Part shown: in pieces, positions 13,301 through 24,366 of the stretch
Layout of the letters: every line of letters starts with the position of its first letter
Numbering within the stretch: the stretch's first letter is position 1
Assembly (NCBI GenBank): GCA_033675265.1
Contig: JAUJYZ010000125.1
Location: 640,501 to 704,500, forward strand
Direction: 5' to 3'
DNA: 64,000 bases
Source of the DNA: Actinostola sp. cb2023
Taxonomy: Eukaryota > Cnidaria > Anthozoa > Actiniaria > Actinostolidae
Position numbers and translations under genes: made by a program
Notes under the pieces: generated by a model
Databases searched by the model: none
What the model saw: the letters and a program-made list of their open reading frames with translations, nothing else
Told to the model about the DNA's origin: nothing

Positions 13301-16300
13301 CCAGGGGCAAAGGACATTTGGTTACATGACGACATGTTATAAGGCTGTCAATAGCAAGGATGGGCTGCTCTACGTACTACGAAGAGTTCATGGTCTGTTA
13401 ATGCTGAACTTATTTGTTGAGAATCACTTAGTACAGAAGGACATTAAAACACTAATTTTTTAGAAATAAATGTAAACCATCTATCTGCCGGTCTGTCTGG
13501 CTGTCTGTCTACATCTCCATTATAATGAATCCTAATGTTAGCTGATTATGGTAGCCAAGAATGTAGAACTATGGCCAAATATGTCAACTTTCTTGATCTT
13601 GACATTGTCCAGCCTGGGTGGGAGACTGCAGTAATATTAACAATCTATTCACAATGATTTGGTCCATAGATTGTCTACGACAAGCAGTCTTATACTCATG
13701 TACATGTATCTAATTCATAAATGTTATTCCATTAGGGTTTCGACTAGTCAATGCCAAGTCAATGGTGTTGGTTGACCAGTGGAAAAAGATAACACATTCA
13801 AACATTGTTAGTTTACGTGAAGTTTTTACTACCAAAGCCTTTAGCGATAGCTGTAAGTTAGCTCACTTATACTTCTATCTTACTTGTATGTTTGTTCCTC
13901 ATGTGTACTCTTTCCAAAAAGTAACGCATAGAAGATAGTTTGAATACTGTGGCAATAACAAGCAGATATGTGTGTTTCTTTTATTTGAAGAACTCTTCCA
14001 AAAAAACTAATGCACATAACATTGTTTGAATATTTGTAGTAATGCAGAGGAATCTGTGCATTACTTTTTGAAGAGGATATTTACAAACAGAAGTTTGTTG
14101 TCTTATTATTGTGGTGGAGGCTAAAAGGGATACCTCAAAAGGACCTCATTAAATATTCAATTCCACGACGTCACTGATAATGTACGACAATCCCCCGAGC
14201 TCATTTCCCGAAGAATCAAATTCAATATGGCGGAACACATGGGGAAATCAAAATGCACAATCGCTGGCTCTGAGTGTATTGAAAGTCGGTTTTATTTATT
14301 ATGATGGAGTGATGAGTATCATACGTATAGTGTCACAACCTAACGCTGACCTCATTTTAATCGTATTGATTCAGTTTTTGTTGATTCCTCTCCAGTAAAC
14401 TCTATGCTATCCATGTCTACACAAGAAAAAAAAACTTTTCCTCAAAAAAGTTCGCCCTTGTGTCAGTTCCCAAACAATTATTGCCTCCGAAAGGGATTTT
14501 TTAAATGAAACTCTTCAAAGACCCTGCTCGTACACCGTGTCTAGACAGCGCGCGGTATTGTTTTTGTGTCAATTTCTCAACTTGGCAATTACAAAGAGCA
14601 TTTCATTTCGATTTTTCTCGGTAGTAAATAAAAGTCATACGATGACATCCTGAGAGAAACGAATAAATGTGGCAGTCGGCACAGTGAAGCTAAAAGTAAC
14701 TTTTACGTCTTACTGCAATTTCACGCCAAAACCGATCTTGCAAGTCACCTGCAGAACACTGACAGCCGATACTGGCCGGGACGAGCTCATTCAGTATCTA
14801 ACTTAATGATGTTCTTCAACACTTTTTGGTCGCACGCTTAAAGCTGAAAATGCCGCCCAGGAACGCGCCTGTAATACTTTGTTTGCCAAAATATTTGCTA
14901 TAAAAGGAAGAAAATTGAGTCGTTGTGATGGTTTCGAACTGTATTAGAGCTTGATATGTTTCTTCTATATCTTTAGCATAGCCAAACTAGTGAGTCGTGA
15001 TAGTGAATCCATGAGTCCAGGGATTTAGTTTTTTTTTAAATTTAAAATATTCCCGCTCTTTCCCGCATTATTATTACCAAACCATTAACAACCCTGGCTC
15101 AATATAATGCAGTTCTCGAAATTCCTGTCGATCAGTCGATCAAAAAAAAAAAAGAAACCTGAGAACTCTTTCGGAGAGCGTTGACTGACGTCATGGAATT
15201 GAATATTTAATGAGGTGCTTTTGAGGCATCCTTTTAGCCTCCACCTATTATTATCCCCCCAAAGCTATGAGCCTTCGCTATGTGTCAGTGGCACAGATAG
15301 CATGCACTGTAGTGACCAACTTGGCAATTTGTGCTGGAAAAAATATATATTATATATAAGTACTCAGTAATAACATTCTTCTAACAGTGTTTTTCACATC
15401 TTCAGCTCTTGTGTTTGTCTACGACTACCATGCTGGTGCCGAGACTCTACTCAGTCGACATTTCTCAGGACCTGACTCCACCCTTCCGCTTAACCCCGAT
15501 GGGTCCCTAGCATTCCCCAGAGCAGGGATGCCTGGTCCAAGTGGAAGGTCAAGGCACGGAGGTCTGATGCCTGAAAAACTAATCTGGAGTTACATCATCC
15601 AGTTGTCGTCAGCACTAAGGGTAGTCCATACTGCTGGACTAGCATGTCGCATGATTGATCCTTCCAAGATCCTATTAATTGGAAATTCAAGGTAGGTAAA
15701 CATTGTGTAGTTTATTCCTGATGAAAATGGTTTCAGAATTAAAACGTAATGTTTTCTTTTGTTTTCAATTTCGTTCCAGATTAAGAATAAATGGGTGTGG
15801 TATTTTTGACATTCTAAGTTTTGATCCCAGTAATAGTCCCAATGCAATGACTCCACACTTCCAGGTAGAGCTACTGTTTGTCATGTATATGTAGTGTATT
15901 AGCAGCTGATTCTTCACCTCAATCTAGTAATGATTGTACACATTGATTCTACTCTCTGTAACTATATACACCTATTTCAAAAAACGTCCCGTTCAAAGTA
16001 ACAAGCGTCAAGCCAAGACCGAAGTGAATGCTGGTTATGTGCTGACAATTATTTAAATCACAACTGTTTCTATAAGGATTAATTACAAAATGTGAACATT
16101 TTCACGTGCTTGTTTGCATATCACACTTTGTTCCATAGAAAATAGGTCTGATTTGAATAATTTGCCAACACAAAACCAGCATTCACTTCGGTCTTGGCTT
16201 GACGCTTGTTGCTTTGAACGCGACAACGTTAGTTGAAATAGGTGTATAATAATAATAATAATAGATAGATAGACACTCTTATAAGGGCACTTTTTGTTTG

Positions 16301-17858
16301 GTCAGACTGACCGGTCTGTCTGTCCGTTGATTTCAATAACATAACTCAAGCAGCCAGCACCTTGAACATGAGCAAGATGCACAAAAAAGACTACCTTGAT
16401 ACCAATTGATTCTAGATTTTTAGTCCCATCCAGACCAAGCTGGTCATGAGATAACATCGGACTGAACGGTCTGGTCTGTCTGCTGAATGTAATAAATAAT
16501 ATAACTCAAGCAGCTGCCATCTTGAACACTGACAGGACTCACAAAATAGCTGCCTTGATATCAGGCCACAATTTGCTGACTCAGTCAGACCAAACTGCTG
16601 TGTTTCATTATCAAAACCAGAGGACAGACTGGTCTGTTTGGTCCAATGGGAAGTGTCCTAAGATAATAATAATAAATAATTACTCATGGGCCTGGGCACG
16701 AGTTGAAAAACGCAGCTCGTATTTTGTTGGTCCATGTCGCGAATTTGCAATCGAGTGGGACTGGGAACGAGACCATGAGGCTTGGGATTTCCAAAATGGC
16801 TTCATGTGGAATTTTTCGAGGGATTTCTCGCACTCTTTACTCATCAGAGTGTTCAGTGTGTAGTCAAAGACGAGAAGATCTTCAAACTTGATATCGTCAC
16901 ACCTTCCATTCGTGAGGGAGCTGTCAGAAGAACGAAGAGATGGCTACATATCGACTGGTTTAGCTTGGTTTCGCCTAGATGTCAACATGCCTAAAACTGA
17001 TATACTTTGTATAACTGCTAAAGGCTTTCAAGGTTTCCCTGTGTCTCTGTCAGTTCAGTTCGCGAATATCTTAGGCGTGTCAAGCCGTGTTGACATAATG
17101 TTGACATCGAGCGAAGCCAGTCGCTACGTAGCGACCATCATTCCTGTTCTCTTCGTTCTTCACAGCTCCCTCACGAATGGAAGGTAGAGGCCCATAAGTA
17201 TGCGTCTTTCATGCTGCAGTGCATCCCAGTACTCAATTGCACCAGGGCACGAGTGAATGCTTGTAAAGCGTCTAGTTTAATTTGTAAAGCGCACATATCC
17301 ATGCAATGTTCAAATGCACTGGGAATAATTTATTAATTCAAGATTGTTGAAGTCCACGATATACATTGGTGGACAAACTGCTAAGTCAGACAGTATGAGT
17401 TAACCCTGCGAATGTCCAGCTTACATGTACAAATGAAGGGCTCCCTGCGATCAAAACCCAAATTCTCCTTTGAAATTCAAAGAATCTCGAGGAGAATTTA
17501 GATTTTGATCACAAGTCACTTACTCCATTCTTGCAGGGAGCTCTTCAAATGTACAGAGAGTTGAGTACATTCCTTGAATTATTCATGATCATTCCACTTC
17601 AACGTTCCCATGTTTTCTTGGTCATTTTAGCAAGAAGACTTGACATCCTTAGGTAAGCTGGTTCTTGCCTTGGCTAGCTGCTATTCACTACAGTCAATAC
17701 AACGTGAGCACATACAACAGTCCTTGGAGTATGTTGCAATGAACTACTCGTCCGACCTGAAAAACCTCATCATGTGAGTATCAATTAATATTTTTTTGAA
17801 TTTCTAAAAATTATTCAGATCACCACCTTCATCGCGCCTTCTTTAGATAAATTTGCTC

Positions 17859-17901
<43 letters not shown>

Positions 17902-20835
17902 TCTTTATTCCTAGATAAAATACATATCTATGGTTACAAATACTAAAAACATGAATACTAAATATAAACAAAAATCCATGAGATTTTATGTGGATTTTGT
18001 AAGGTTTTTCATAAATCCACTCAAAATGCTTAACTGAAGTCTATTTGGAAATGACTACATGTATGTTAAGGCCTGGCAAACGGATTCAACATTGTCTTCA
18101 ACATTCGTTCGATTTTGTTGAATAGCGATGTTGAAACAGTTTGCCACCTGGTTTCAACAATGTTGAAACGTGTTGAATCAATGTTGAATGAAGTTTAAAA
18201 GAGTTTAATCTTTGCTTCAACATCGATTCAACATTTCTTCTGTTCTCATAAATGTTGAATGGCGTTGAGTATGCGCTTGCGCATTAATTAAATTAAACAA
18301 TAGAAATACCTCTTGCGAAACATTGTTGAAAGCATTGTTGAAACCTGTTTGCCACCCCGCGTTCAACATACATTCAACTTCCATTCAACAGCGTTCCACA
18401 AAATCGAACGAATGTTGAATCCGTTTGCCAGGGTCTTTACAGTGCAAATCAAAGAACCGTCAGCACCCAGATATATTTCAGAAATCGTTCATCATTTGTT
18501 GAACAATCTGAAACAACTCTCTAACTGCAAGAAGTTTGACTGTAGTCAGATAAACTTTTTGCAGTTAGAAAGTTGTTTCTGATTGTTCAACGAACAATAA
18601 ACAATTTCTGAACTTTCCACGGTTTATCGATTCACACTGTAATAACCTCTTGATTTGAAAGCGTTCTTCCTCTTCATATCCCGTTCATATCCATAAATTC
18701 AATGTTCATTGTACCCAATGTAAACCATACCATAAGTTCAAACATGGTGCTAGAGTTCCAGATGAGCTCACAAGGTATTCCTGTAATTGCCCTATACCAC
18801 TATGACGTCAAATCAAAACAATCTATTGTTTAAACGCTAAGGATCATGGTCGCTAGAGGGGGACAAAACAGCAACAACACAAAGGATTTCCCAAATAAAT
18901 GTATTTTACAGACGATCTGAAAGCAATAAAAGTCACCAAACACAGTAAATATTGTGGGAAAAGTATCGATGAACATAATATCTGGAAACTAGCCAATTTG
19001 AAATCAAGCGAACCTCAGCAGAGCAGATTTAGTTCAAATTTCTATTGTTCTTCAGGATTCTGTCCCCCTCATAAATAAGCCGTTACGTGATAATGGTATA
19101 GGGCAATTAGGATTGACTATTTCCATGATATTTTTCAGTTATCTTCTTGGAAGCCCACCTCCCACGCTAATGAAGAGTGTAAATGACATCATGCCAATGA
19201 TTGGGGCACGGTTCTACACTCAGCTAGAGGCAGCACAGGTCAAGTGTGACGTACTAGAAGGAGAGTTAGCCAAAGAAATGGAAAATGGAAGAATTCTCAG
19301 GATTCTTTCAAAACTTGGAACCATTAATGAGAGGCCAGAGTAAGTATTGTCATTGTGAGACTAGTTGCAGTGGTAAAAGGTTCAAAAATCCATGAGATTT
19401 TATGTGGATTTTGTAAGGTTTTTCATAAATCCACTCAAAATTCTTATCTAAAGGCTATTTGGAAATTTTTCCACTGCACTGCCGAATGTTGTAATATTTA
19501 GTGTAGGTCTTCTGCTATACATGTACCGGTAATTTCAACAGATTTCTACAGACTATTATAATACAGAACTACCCTGAAGTTGCAGCATAATCTAGTATTG
19601 AGATGTAAATTATTGTAATGTGCATTTGATCCAAATTAATTCAAAATTTTTAAATATCATTATTATCATTATGTTCTTATTTGTATTTCTTTCTTTTGCA
19701 ACAGGTTGGGGATGGATCATGGCTGGTCTGAAACTGGAGACAGATATCTTCTGAAGTTATTTAGGGACTATTTGTTTCACAGCGTGACAGACAATGCTGT
19801 TCCTGTTGTTGATTTATCACACATGGTCACATGTTTGAACAAGGTAGTGAGTCGTACCATGTAATTTTGTATATAGCTAATTGCATAATTGTTGTCGAAT
19901 TGAAAATCATGAAAGCTATGACCAAAAGGAATTCTGGGAAATTAAAACTATCAAATAACACCGTCAAATGATCGACCTTTTTATCCAGACTTGTAGGATC
20001 TTAGTTAAATAGCTCATATACCTTCAAAACTACGAGAACATTGAATATATCTGCATGTAATGCAGATCATGAACTGATTTCCCATCCATCCTTGCGGTCT
20101 CAGCTTCTATGATTTATGATTTTCAACCCGACAATGATTATGCAATTAGCTATATAAAGGCTGATTTACACGGTACAACTTTTGCCTACAACCATCGCAT
20201 GCAACTACAACTTGCTCACACCAATTTTACAACACGAGTTGTGTCGTCTAAATCAACCATGCCACTTACTTACGACTCCTAAGTCATGTTGTAAGCTAGT
20301 TGTATGCGATGGTTGTAGGCAAAAGTTGTACCGTGTAAATCGCCTTGATCAATTTGGGCTAATCCCAGGAGGATACAACAAAGCATGACTCCGACCAAGG
20401 CATCTCCCTTTTCCATAGTCAGTGCCCACTACACTCATATTCTAGATACATACAACTCTCAACTTACAGTCAATGTTTGCACAGAGGGAGGAAATCTGGA
20501 GTACCCAGAGTAAAACCCTCAAAGCAAGGGAGAGAGCCAACAACAAACTACATGTAGACTCACACATGTTCACAGATTAGAATTGAGACCAAAGTGAGTG
20601 ATGAGAGGCTGGACCATCCTTGCTCCCTAAAATACAAGCACATTGACCCTATATCTAGACAAAGTGCCAAGGCTAATGATATCACTTTTGTTTTCTATTT
20701 TTGCAGCTTGATTCAGGATCAGCAGAAAAAGTCTGCCTGATGTCGCGAGATGAGCAATCTGTTTTAGTCGTCTCGTATCGGGATCTGCGTACGTGTTTTG
20801 AAGGGGCCTTTAATGAAATACTGTCTCCCTCATAG
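3558..20835 (+). CDS. PAN3: PAN3, PAN2-PAN3 poly(A) nuclease regulatory subunit, 15 exons
   Basis: PAN3 recruits PAN2 to poly(A)-binding protein and mRNA for cytoplasmic deadenylation. Exons: 3558-3696, 4619-4785, 6234-6440, 10179-10277, 10346-10453, 10854-10908, 11791-11861, 13305-13392, 13736-13852, 15406-15691, 15780-15864, 17631-17773, 19139-19339, 19705-19843, 20707-20835. All introns are GT-AG and the phases join to 2034 nt (677 aa). Residues 18-37 form a CCCH zinc finger (C18, C27, C33, H37). Residues 157-171 hold a PAM2-like PABP-binding motif (L159, F166, P168). A Pro/Ser/Gln-rich linker follows. From about 283 comes the pseudokinase (starts GQRTFGYMTTCYKAV; HTAGLACRMIDPSKIL in exon 10), then the coiled coil and C-terminal domain (SVNDIMPMIGARFYTQL; KLGTINERPE). 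Length matches the family's shorter isoforms. The ATG at 3558 is used because upstream in-frame codons reach a stop. An additional upstream exon is possible. Confidence 0.95.
4969..5463. mobile_element. Non-autonomous hAT-like element (PAN3 intron 2)
   Basis: The ends are reverse complements starting CAGGGGCGGATCCAGG. The interior has GAGCGGCAAAGCCGC and ACTAGGGGGGTGTGCTCCCCC, a layout familiar from hAT-type non-autonomous repeats. CACAA directly flanks both ends, a 5-bp match that may be part of a decayed longer duplication. No transposase ORF is present. Confidence 0.75.
5488..5572. mobile_element. Short pogo/Tigger-like MITE
   Basis: An 85-bp foldback with ends AGTAGAATCCTGTTAACTCG and its near reverse complement (CGAGTTAACAGGGTTCTACT). 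TA-rich flanks suit Tc1/mariner-pogo elements. Confidence 0.65.
5846..6092. mobile_element. Palindromic MITE (PAN3 intron 2)
   Basis: Arms of about 70 bp, one containing TACCCCTGGGAACAA and TGGAACTTGTTCCAGAAG, are inverted at the other end. The middle carries repeated GGTCGACC words. Non-coding. Confidence 0.75.
7270..7303. repeat. (TAG)n microsatellite
   Basis: About eleven perfect triplets inside the 2.2-kb element. Confidence 0.95.
8063..8400. repeat. Tandem ~105-135-bp repeat, three copies
   Basis: Units begin TTGGGAGATATCCTCGATAG and end with ATTAATGAATAAAGTATT-type AT sequence, at about 8063, 8199 and 8305. The first copy is longer because it contains two GCGGCCACCCT-type words that match the minisatellite starting at 8738. 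Confidence 0.8.
8738..9707. repeat. 18-bp minisatellite, ~54 units (PAN3 intron 3)
   Basis: Units read CAGCGGCCACCCTCTATT or the variant with CAGCAGCC. A few units gain or lose 1-2 bases. The 18-bp period keeps frames open, so the SSHPLFSGHPLF-type ORF is an artefact. The array starts immediately outside the right arm of the 2.2-kb element. Confidence 0.95.
9888..10150 (+). pseudogene. LINE-type reverse transcriptase 3' remnant
   Basis: The + frame encodes GNRSFTVAAPTLWNDLHIAL followed by RNETNFTIRSFK and a stop at 10107-10109. This matches the C-terminal signature (G-R-SF-VAAP-LWN-LP...FK) of many non-LTR retrotransposon RT proteins. There is no upstream RT domain, so it is a 5'-truncated remnant in PAN3 intron 3. 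The opposite strand fortuitously also reads VLHGKSADYLKDL, which resembles another part of RT, so orientation is slightly uncertain. Confidence 0.55.
10483..10675. mobile_element. MITE, pogo/mariner-like (PAN3 intron 5)
   Basis: Ends TATAGTGGAACCC and GGGGTTCACTATA are inverted. Internal direct repeats of GTGTCCGCATTAA are present. Confidence 0.65.
10936..11154. mobile_element. MITE family A, copy 1 (PAN3 intron 6)
   Basis: Left end TTTACATATGAGCGGGAAACC, right end CCCACTCATATGAAAACG. The interior contains TTCAACCAATCACAGCG and CTCAACCAATCAGAATG. Copies 2 and 3 are at 26267-26433 and 41216-41403. Confidence 0.75.
11461..11722. mobile_element. GGTACTC-family repeat with poly(C) end (PAN3 intron 6)
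   Basis: Ends GCCCAGGGGGGTACTC and GAGTACC(C)nTGGGC are inverted. The interior repeats CCCCAAAAAGTCC words. Related copies lie at 44367, 51303, 56495 and 61622. Confidence 0.7.
11976..12135. mobile_element. Short pogo/Tigger-like MITE (PAN3 intron 7)
   Basis: Ends TACAGTCGACTCTCT and AGAGAGAGTTGACCATA are imperfect inverted repeats. GTGTCTG and GTGTCC words repeat internally. Confidence 0.6.
12916..13278. mobile_element. Foldback MITE with TTAA ends (PAN3 intron 7)
   Basis: Starts TTAAGGTGTGGTAACAC and ends in the imperfect inverse ATTACTGCACCTTTAA. The arms are about 150 bp and consist largely of TTGCAAC/GTTGCAA words, so each arm also folds on itself. Non-coding. Confidence 0.85.
13908..14073. 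mobile_element. Mariner-like MITE (PAN3 intron 9)
   Basis: Ends ACTCTTTCCAAAAAGTAACG and the inverse form (GCATTACTTTTTGAAGAGG). A third copy of the end lies internally near 13990 in the same direction as the left end. Confidence 0.65.
14113..15245. mobile_element. 1.1-kb element with ~75-bp TIRs (PAN3 intron 9)
   Basis: The left end GGTGGAGGCTAAAAGG and the following CTCATTAAATATTCAATTCC are inverted at 15170-15245. The interior has no transposase-like ORF. Confidence 0.8.
15968..16247. mobile_element. Palindromic MITE with TA flanks (PAN3 intron 11)
   Basis: Ends ACACCTATTTCAA / TTGAAATAGGTGT. Arms of about 80 bp share AGCGTCAAGCCAAGACCGAA in inverse orientation. Confidence 0.85.
16278..16672. 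mobile_element. TIR element with internal direct duplication (PAN3 intron 11)
   Basis: Ends CTTATAAGGGCAC and GTGTCCTAAG are imperfectly inverted, each followed by GGTCTGTCTG-type words. A segment of about 70 bp with ATAACTCAAGCAGC occurs twice (near 16340 and 16500). Confidence 0.65.
16880..17195. mobile_element. Inverted-repeat element (PAN3 intron 11)
   Basis: ACCTTCCATTCGTGAGGGAG at 16900-16920 and its inverse at 17166-17188 are followed inward by AGAACGAAGAGA. GCACGAG words outside (16696, 17247) suggest a larger decayed element. Confidence 0.6.
17434..17549. mobile_element. MITE family B, copy 1 (PAN3 intron 11)
   Basis: Ends TGAAGGGCTCCCTGC / GCAGGGAGCTCTTCA. Internal GAGAATTTAGATTTTGATC is shared with the second copy at 25281-25421. 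Confidence 0.75.
17866..17900. repeat. (AAT)n microsatellite
   Basis: Perfect triplet run in PAN3 intron 12. Confidence 0.9.
17983..18060. repeat. Dispersed repeat, copy 1
   Basis: Contains CATGAGATTTTATGTGGATT and CATAAATCCACTCAAAA. An almost identical copy lies at 19386-19470 in the next PAN3 intron, same orientation. Confidence 0.85.
18066..18439. mobile_element. Foldback MITE, TTAAGG ends (PAN3 intron 12)
   Basis: Starts TTAAGGCCTGGCAAACGG and ends GCCAGGGTCTTTA. The arms are saturated with TTCAACA/TGTTGAA words and contain ACATTCGTTCGATTTTGT with its inverse. Confidence 0.85.
18437..18642. mobile_element. Palindromic MITE (PAN3 intron 12)
   Basis: Ends TTACAGTG/CACTGTAA. The inner arms contain TCTAACTGCAAGAAGTTT and its inverse. 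It abuts the preceding foldback by a few shared bases. Confidence 0.75.
18784..19109. mobile_element. TIR element (PAN3 intron 12)
   Basis: Ends TAATTGCCCTATACCACTAT and its near inverse at 19085-19109. The element ends about 30 bp before PAN3 exon 13. Confidence 0.75.
19386..19470. repeat. Dispersed repeat, copy 2
   Basis: Second copy of the 17983 repeat, differing at only a few positions. Confidence 0.85.
19870..20156. mobile_element. MITE family C, copy 1 (PAN3 intron 14)
   Basis: Ends TATATAGCTAATTGCATAAT and inverse, followed by GTTGTCG and GAAAATCAT. A highly similar copy lies in the opposite orientation at 50411-50706. Confidence 0.9.
20157..20346. mobile_element. Palindromic MITE, AAGG ends (PAN3 intron 14)
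   Basis: Starts AAGGCTGATTTACACGGTAC and ends with the inverse (GTACCGTGTAAATCGCCTT). The arms include TTGCCTACAACCATCGCATG and its inverse. It is joined directly to family C copy 1. Confidence 0.9.
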
Positions 20836-21088
20836 TCTTAGCTTTTACTTGGTAAGCTCTCAAGCTATCTGTACATACGTATGAGATCTACACAATGTGT
20901 ATATTTGCATGTACTATACAGGAAATCCATGGAAGGAAGATGAATACTTTTTATCATACTGTTAGAAACAAACCAGTCCCATACAAACGTCGTTGTACAT
21001 GTTCTAGTCTGGACCACATCCAGTCAAACTCTATAGGCCAAGCTTTGCTGTTGTCACTGTTTGCACTTTGCTTCATTTTGCTTCATTA

Positions 21089-21405
21089 GGATAAATACCA
21101 CTTCAAGCTACAATTAAACAGACTCCATAAATCAGAAGAGAATGTCAAGTTTAATAACTACTGAAAACTTGACAGCATTTGGTTCAATAGTTGAGAAATT
21201 GGCTTTTCAAAACAGTGACATTTACAAAGAATGCTATGTGACAACACTTTCCACTCAGCCATACATTTGACATTAATTTTCCGTTAATTTTACAAACTCC
21301 AAAAATGTTCAGTATATTACTCTCGAAAGTTTAGTGTTGACTAAATATGACATTCTCTTCTTATCTGTTTCGTGTGTTTGTTTGTAGCTTGAACTACGAT
21401 TTATA
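21089..21405. mobile_element. TIR MITE
   Basis: TTCAAGCTACAA and AGAAGAGAATGTCA near 21100-21150 are inverted at 21340-21400. The middle is AT-rich and non-coding. Confidence 0.75.
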
Positions 21406-21445
21406 TTAATGTAGCAAAATACAACCAAATATCCTCCAGATGTAA

Positions 21446-21643
21446 TAGACCTCTTTAGCTTGTATGCAAATTGCCCATTTCAAACCATGTGATGTAAACA
21501 TGATATTTTCTGGAGAGTTGTTTCTTTATATTTCTGAAATTTATTTGTTCATATCGAAAGGACTAATTCTCCAGAGAACACCATGTTTACATCACATGGT
21601 TTGAAATGGACAATTTACATACAAAGCTAAAGAGGTCAATTCT
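21446..21643. mobile_element. Palindromic MITE
   Basis: Arms of about 60 bp contain GACCTCTTTAGCTTGTATG and TTCAAACCATGTGATGTAAA with their inverses at 21580-21643. Confidence 0.85.
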
Positions 21644-22331
21644 AGTATCCAATACTGTCTTCTACTCTGGTATCTTGCACAGGTTTTTTTTCTGTCGCAA
21701 GTAATTCTATTATGTCTGTAATACATTCTGGCCCCAAGTTTGTTGCCCTCGACAAAGAAAATTATGTGATTAGTTTTTTGAACACTTGTCTAGTAAATTA
21801 TATAGAACTTTAGTTTGTGTACTTATGTCTAATTTAGTTACGTAATGTTTTAAAATATATTGTAGTTACGCTAACATTTAATAATGATGTTTTTGTCTAA
21901 TTTGAGGTTATTATTTTCAAGAAATTGGTCAAATAGAGCTCTATAAACATTATACAATCGTCTCTGTAAAGGTTTTCTAGATACTGTAGTAAGATTTTTA
22001 AGATTATTATAGCAAGTGATTTTTCAAAGCCCAATCAATAAGCATGGATACAGTATATGTACAAAAATATACTTGCCAAAGAAAGATTAAAGTGCATTTC
22101 ATAAGTTATTGATGAAGAAAGTACATGTCGAATTACGAAGAAACTTTGTAATAATGACATTTCTTACCAATTACATTACAATAATCAGTATAATTATTAT
22201 ACAACTATATCTACACTGCAATATATTTTCTCCAAAAAATGCTCAAATACTACATGTCAACTGTATGTACCAGTATTTCACTTCAATAATCCAGTTTCGA
22301 GTTGTTTAGACACCTTTGTACTCCTTGACGA

Positions 22332-22612
22332 TTACAGTGCCACTACACCAACCAAGGCCACCCAAACAAATTTTGAATCAAATTTTCTAATCACATTTGT
22401 GACGCTGAATAACAGAATGATGTTGAATTCTACAATTTAAACTGTTTCTTGTTCACTCTTGATCATATACATACACATATAAAGTAAAATATATGCTTTT
22501 AAAGCGAAAATTTGAAAACTTGTGCAGATTCTATTGTTTAAATACTCAATTGTGATTGGATAATTTGTATGAAAATTTGTTTGGGTGGCCTTGGTTGGTG
22601 TAGTCACACTAA
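22332..22612. mobile_element. Palindromic MITE
   Basis: Arms contain CTACACCAACCAAGGCCACC followed by CAAACAAATTTT, inverted at 22560-22612. Confidence 0.85.
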
Positions 22613-23231
22613 AAGAGCTCAGCCTCAATGCAGTGTAAATTATTTCTCAAATACAAACTAGAACGGGAACTTTTTTGACATGACAATAGAAGCCTTTTTG
22701 TAATTCCACGGGTTATAATTATAATTGCTTATATAGTGCCTATACAGGACTTCTAAGCGCTGTCATTCTCTGGATAGATGCTGAGGTTGAGCAAATGTGT
22801 CTTGTCAAGGAGTACAACGGTGTGTAACAACTCAAAACAGGTGGAGTATTCTGTATTCAGTCTGTTTGTATCTAAAGGTGTCATACACTGTCACCATAGC
22901 GTGAGAGAACGTCTTGTGCTACATTTAGCAATGCACCTTCATTCTGCCTTTACCAAGTGATACATGTAGTAGTTGATGTAGTACAGTGTAAATGCATACA
23001 GCATGCATGTCAATGATACCTCGTGAATTTTAGGGGTGTTGAATGGCAAAATTGAGACTTTATGAGACTACAAGCCCACGACTTTACCCTGTAGTCCTAG
23101 TCAATGCAGAAATTTGAGTCTCCAAGACATGGGCAACAATAGAGATTATGAGATAAATTTTGCAAGACCCAAGATTAGCCATAAATTCTCGTTACCATTT
23201 ACCACCCCATATTTTAGATAATGCTGCTTAA

Positions 23232-23947
23232 GGCCTAGACACACTGACAATGCAAGTAACATTGTTGCCAACATGATTGCAGCATGTGCTTCGCCTCTGC
23301 AATAATTGTTGCAATGTAGAATGCAATCCTACTTCTACAGTAGTGCATGCAACACATTGTAGCAACAACTGAAGTTTGCTGCAGTCATGCCATCGCATTG
23401 TTGCAATGTAGAATGCAATCCTACTTCTACAGTAGTGCATGCAACACATTGAAGCAACAGCTGAAGTTTGCTGCAGTCATGCCATCGCATTGTTGCAATG
23501 TAGAATGCAATCCTACTTCTACAGTAGTGCATGCAACACATTGAAGCAACAGCTGAAGTTTGCTGCAGTCATGCCATCGCATTGTTGCAATGTAGAATGC
23601 AATCCTACTTCTACAGTAGTGCATGCAATACATTGAAGCAACAACTGAAGTTTGCTGCAGTCATGCCATCGCATTGTTGCAATGTAGAATGCAATCCTAC
23701 TTCTACAGTAGTGCATGCAATACATTGAAGCAACAACTGAAGTTTGCTGCAGTCATGCCATCGCATTGTTGCAATGTAGAATGCAATCCTACTTCTACAG
23801 TAGTGCATGCAACACATTGAAGCAACAGCTGAAGTTTGCTGCAGTCATGTCATCGCATTGTTGCATTGTAGAATGCAATCCTACTTCTACAGTAGTGCAT
23901 GCAACACATTGAAGCAACAGCTGAAGTTTGCTGCAATCATGCCATCA
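23232..23947. repeat. 92-bp tandem array, 7 units, inside a TTAAGG foldback
   Basis: A left end TTAAGGCCTAGACACACTG leads into units that repeat at exactly 92 bp (GTTGCAATGTAGAATGC at 23309, 23401, 23493, 23585, 23677, 23769 and, with one change, 23861). Each unit contains TTGCAA and TTGTTGC words and AGCAACA...TGTTGC inverse pairs. The overlapping ORFs (CCMHYCRSRIAFY type) are repeat artefacts. No matching right terminus is seen. Confidence 0.9.
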
Positions 23948-24366
23948 CTAGCAATGTTGTACTAATCATAAGAAACCTACATTTAGAAAGGCTTCCTACA
24001 GAAGTCTCCTTTACTGGAATGATATTTCTCTATAAAATGTTTGCAAAATATATTTATATTGATCAATAATTTCTCTTACATTATACAAAATTGGCACCAG
24101 TACATACATACTGTGATTACCTCGTTATACTGGTTATACCACTACTACTGATAGATAAATATAATATGTTTGTAGTATTCAATTTTTGTTTGAACTACCG
24201 TATAGTATTTCTACAATAGTTGACCAAGATGAACGTTATCATTTTGTTCTTTTTATTTTTACAAAGAAGACTTGTTTGTGGAGTTTTTAAGGCCTCTTTC
24301 TTATCTATCGTCAAAGCTTTTGTTGATTTGCTAAACCATTTTATTTGAATTTATTGTCGGTAAAAT

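Noticed and set aside
23228..23912. Series of 65-68-aa ORFs at 92-bp spacing on both strands
   Set aside because: They are translations of the tandem array, not genes or a CRISPR array: there are no unique spacers between constant repeats.
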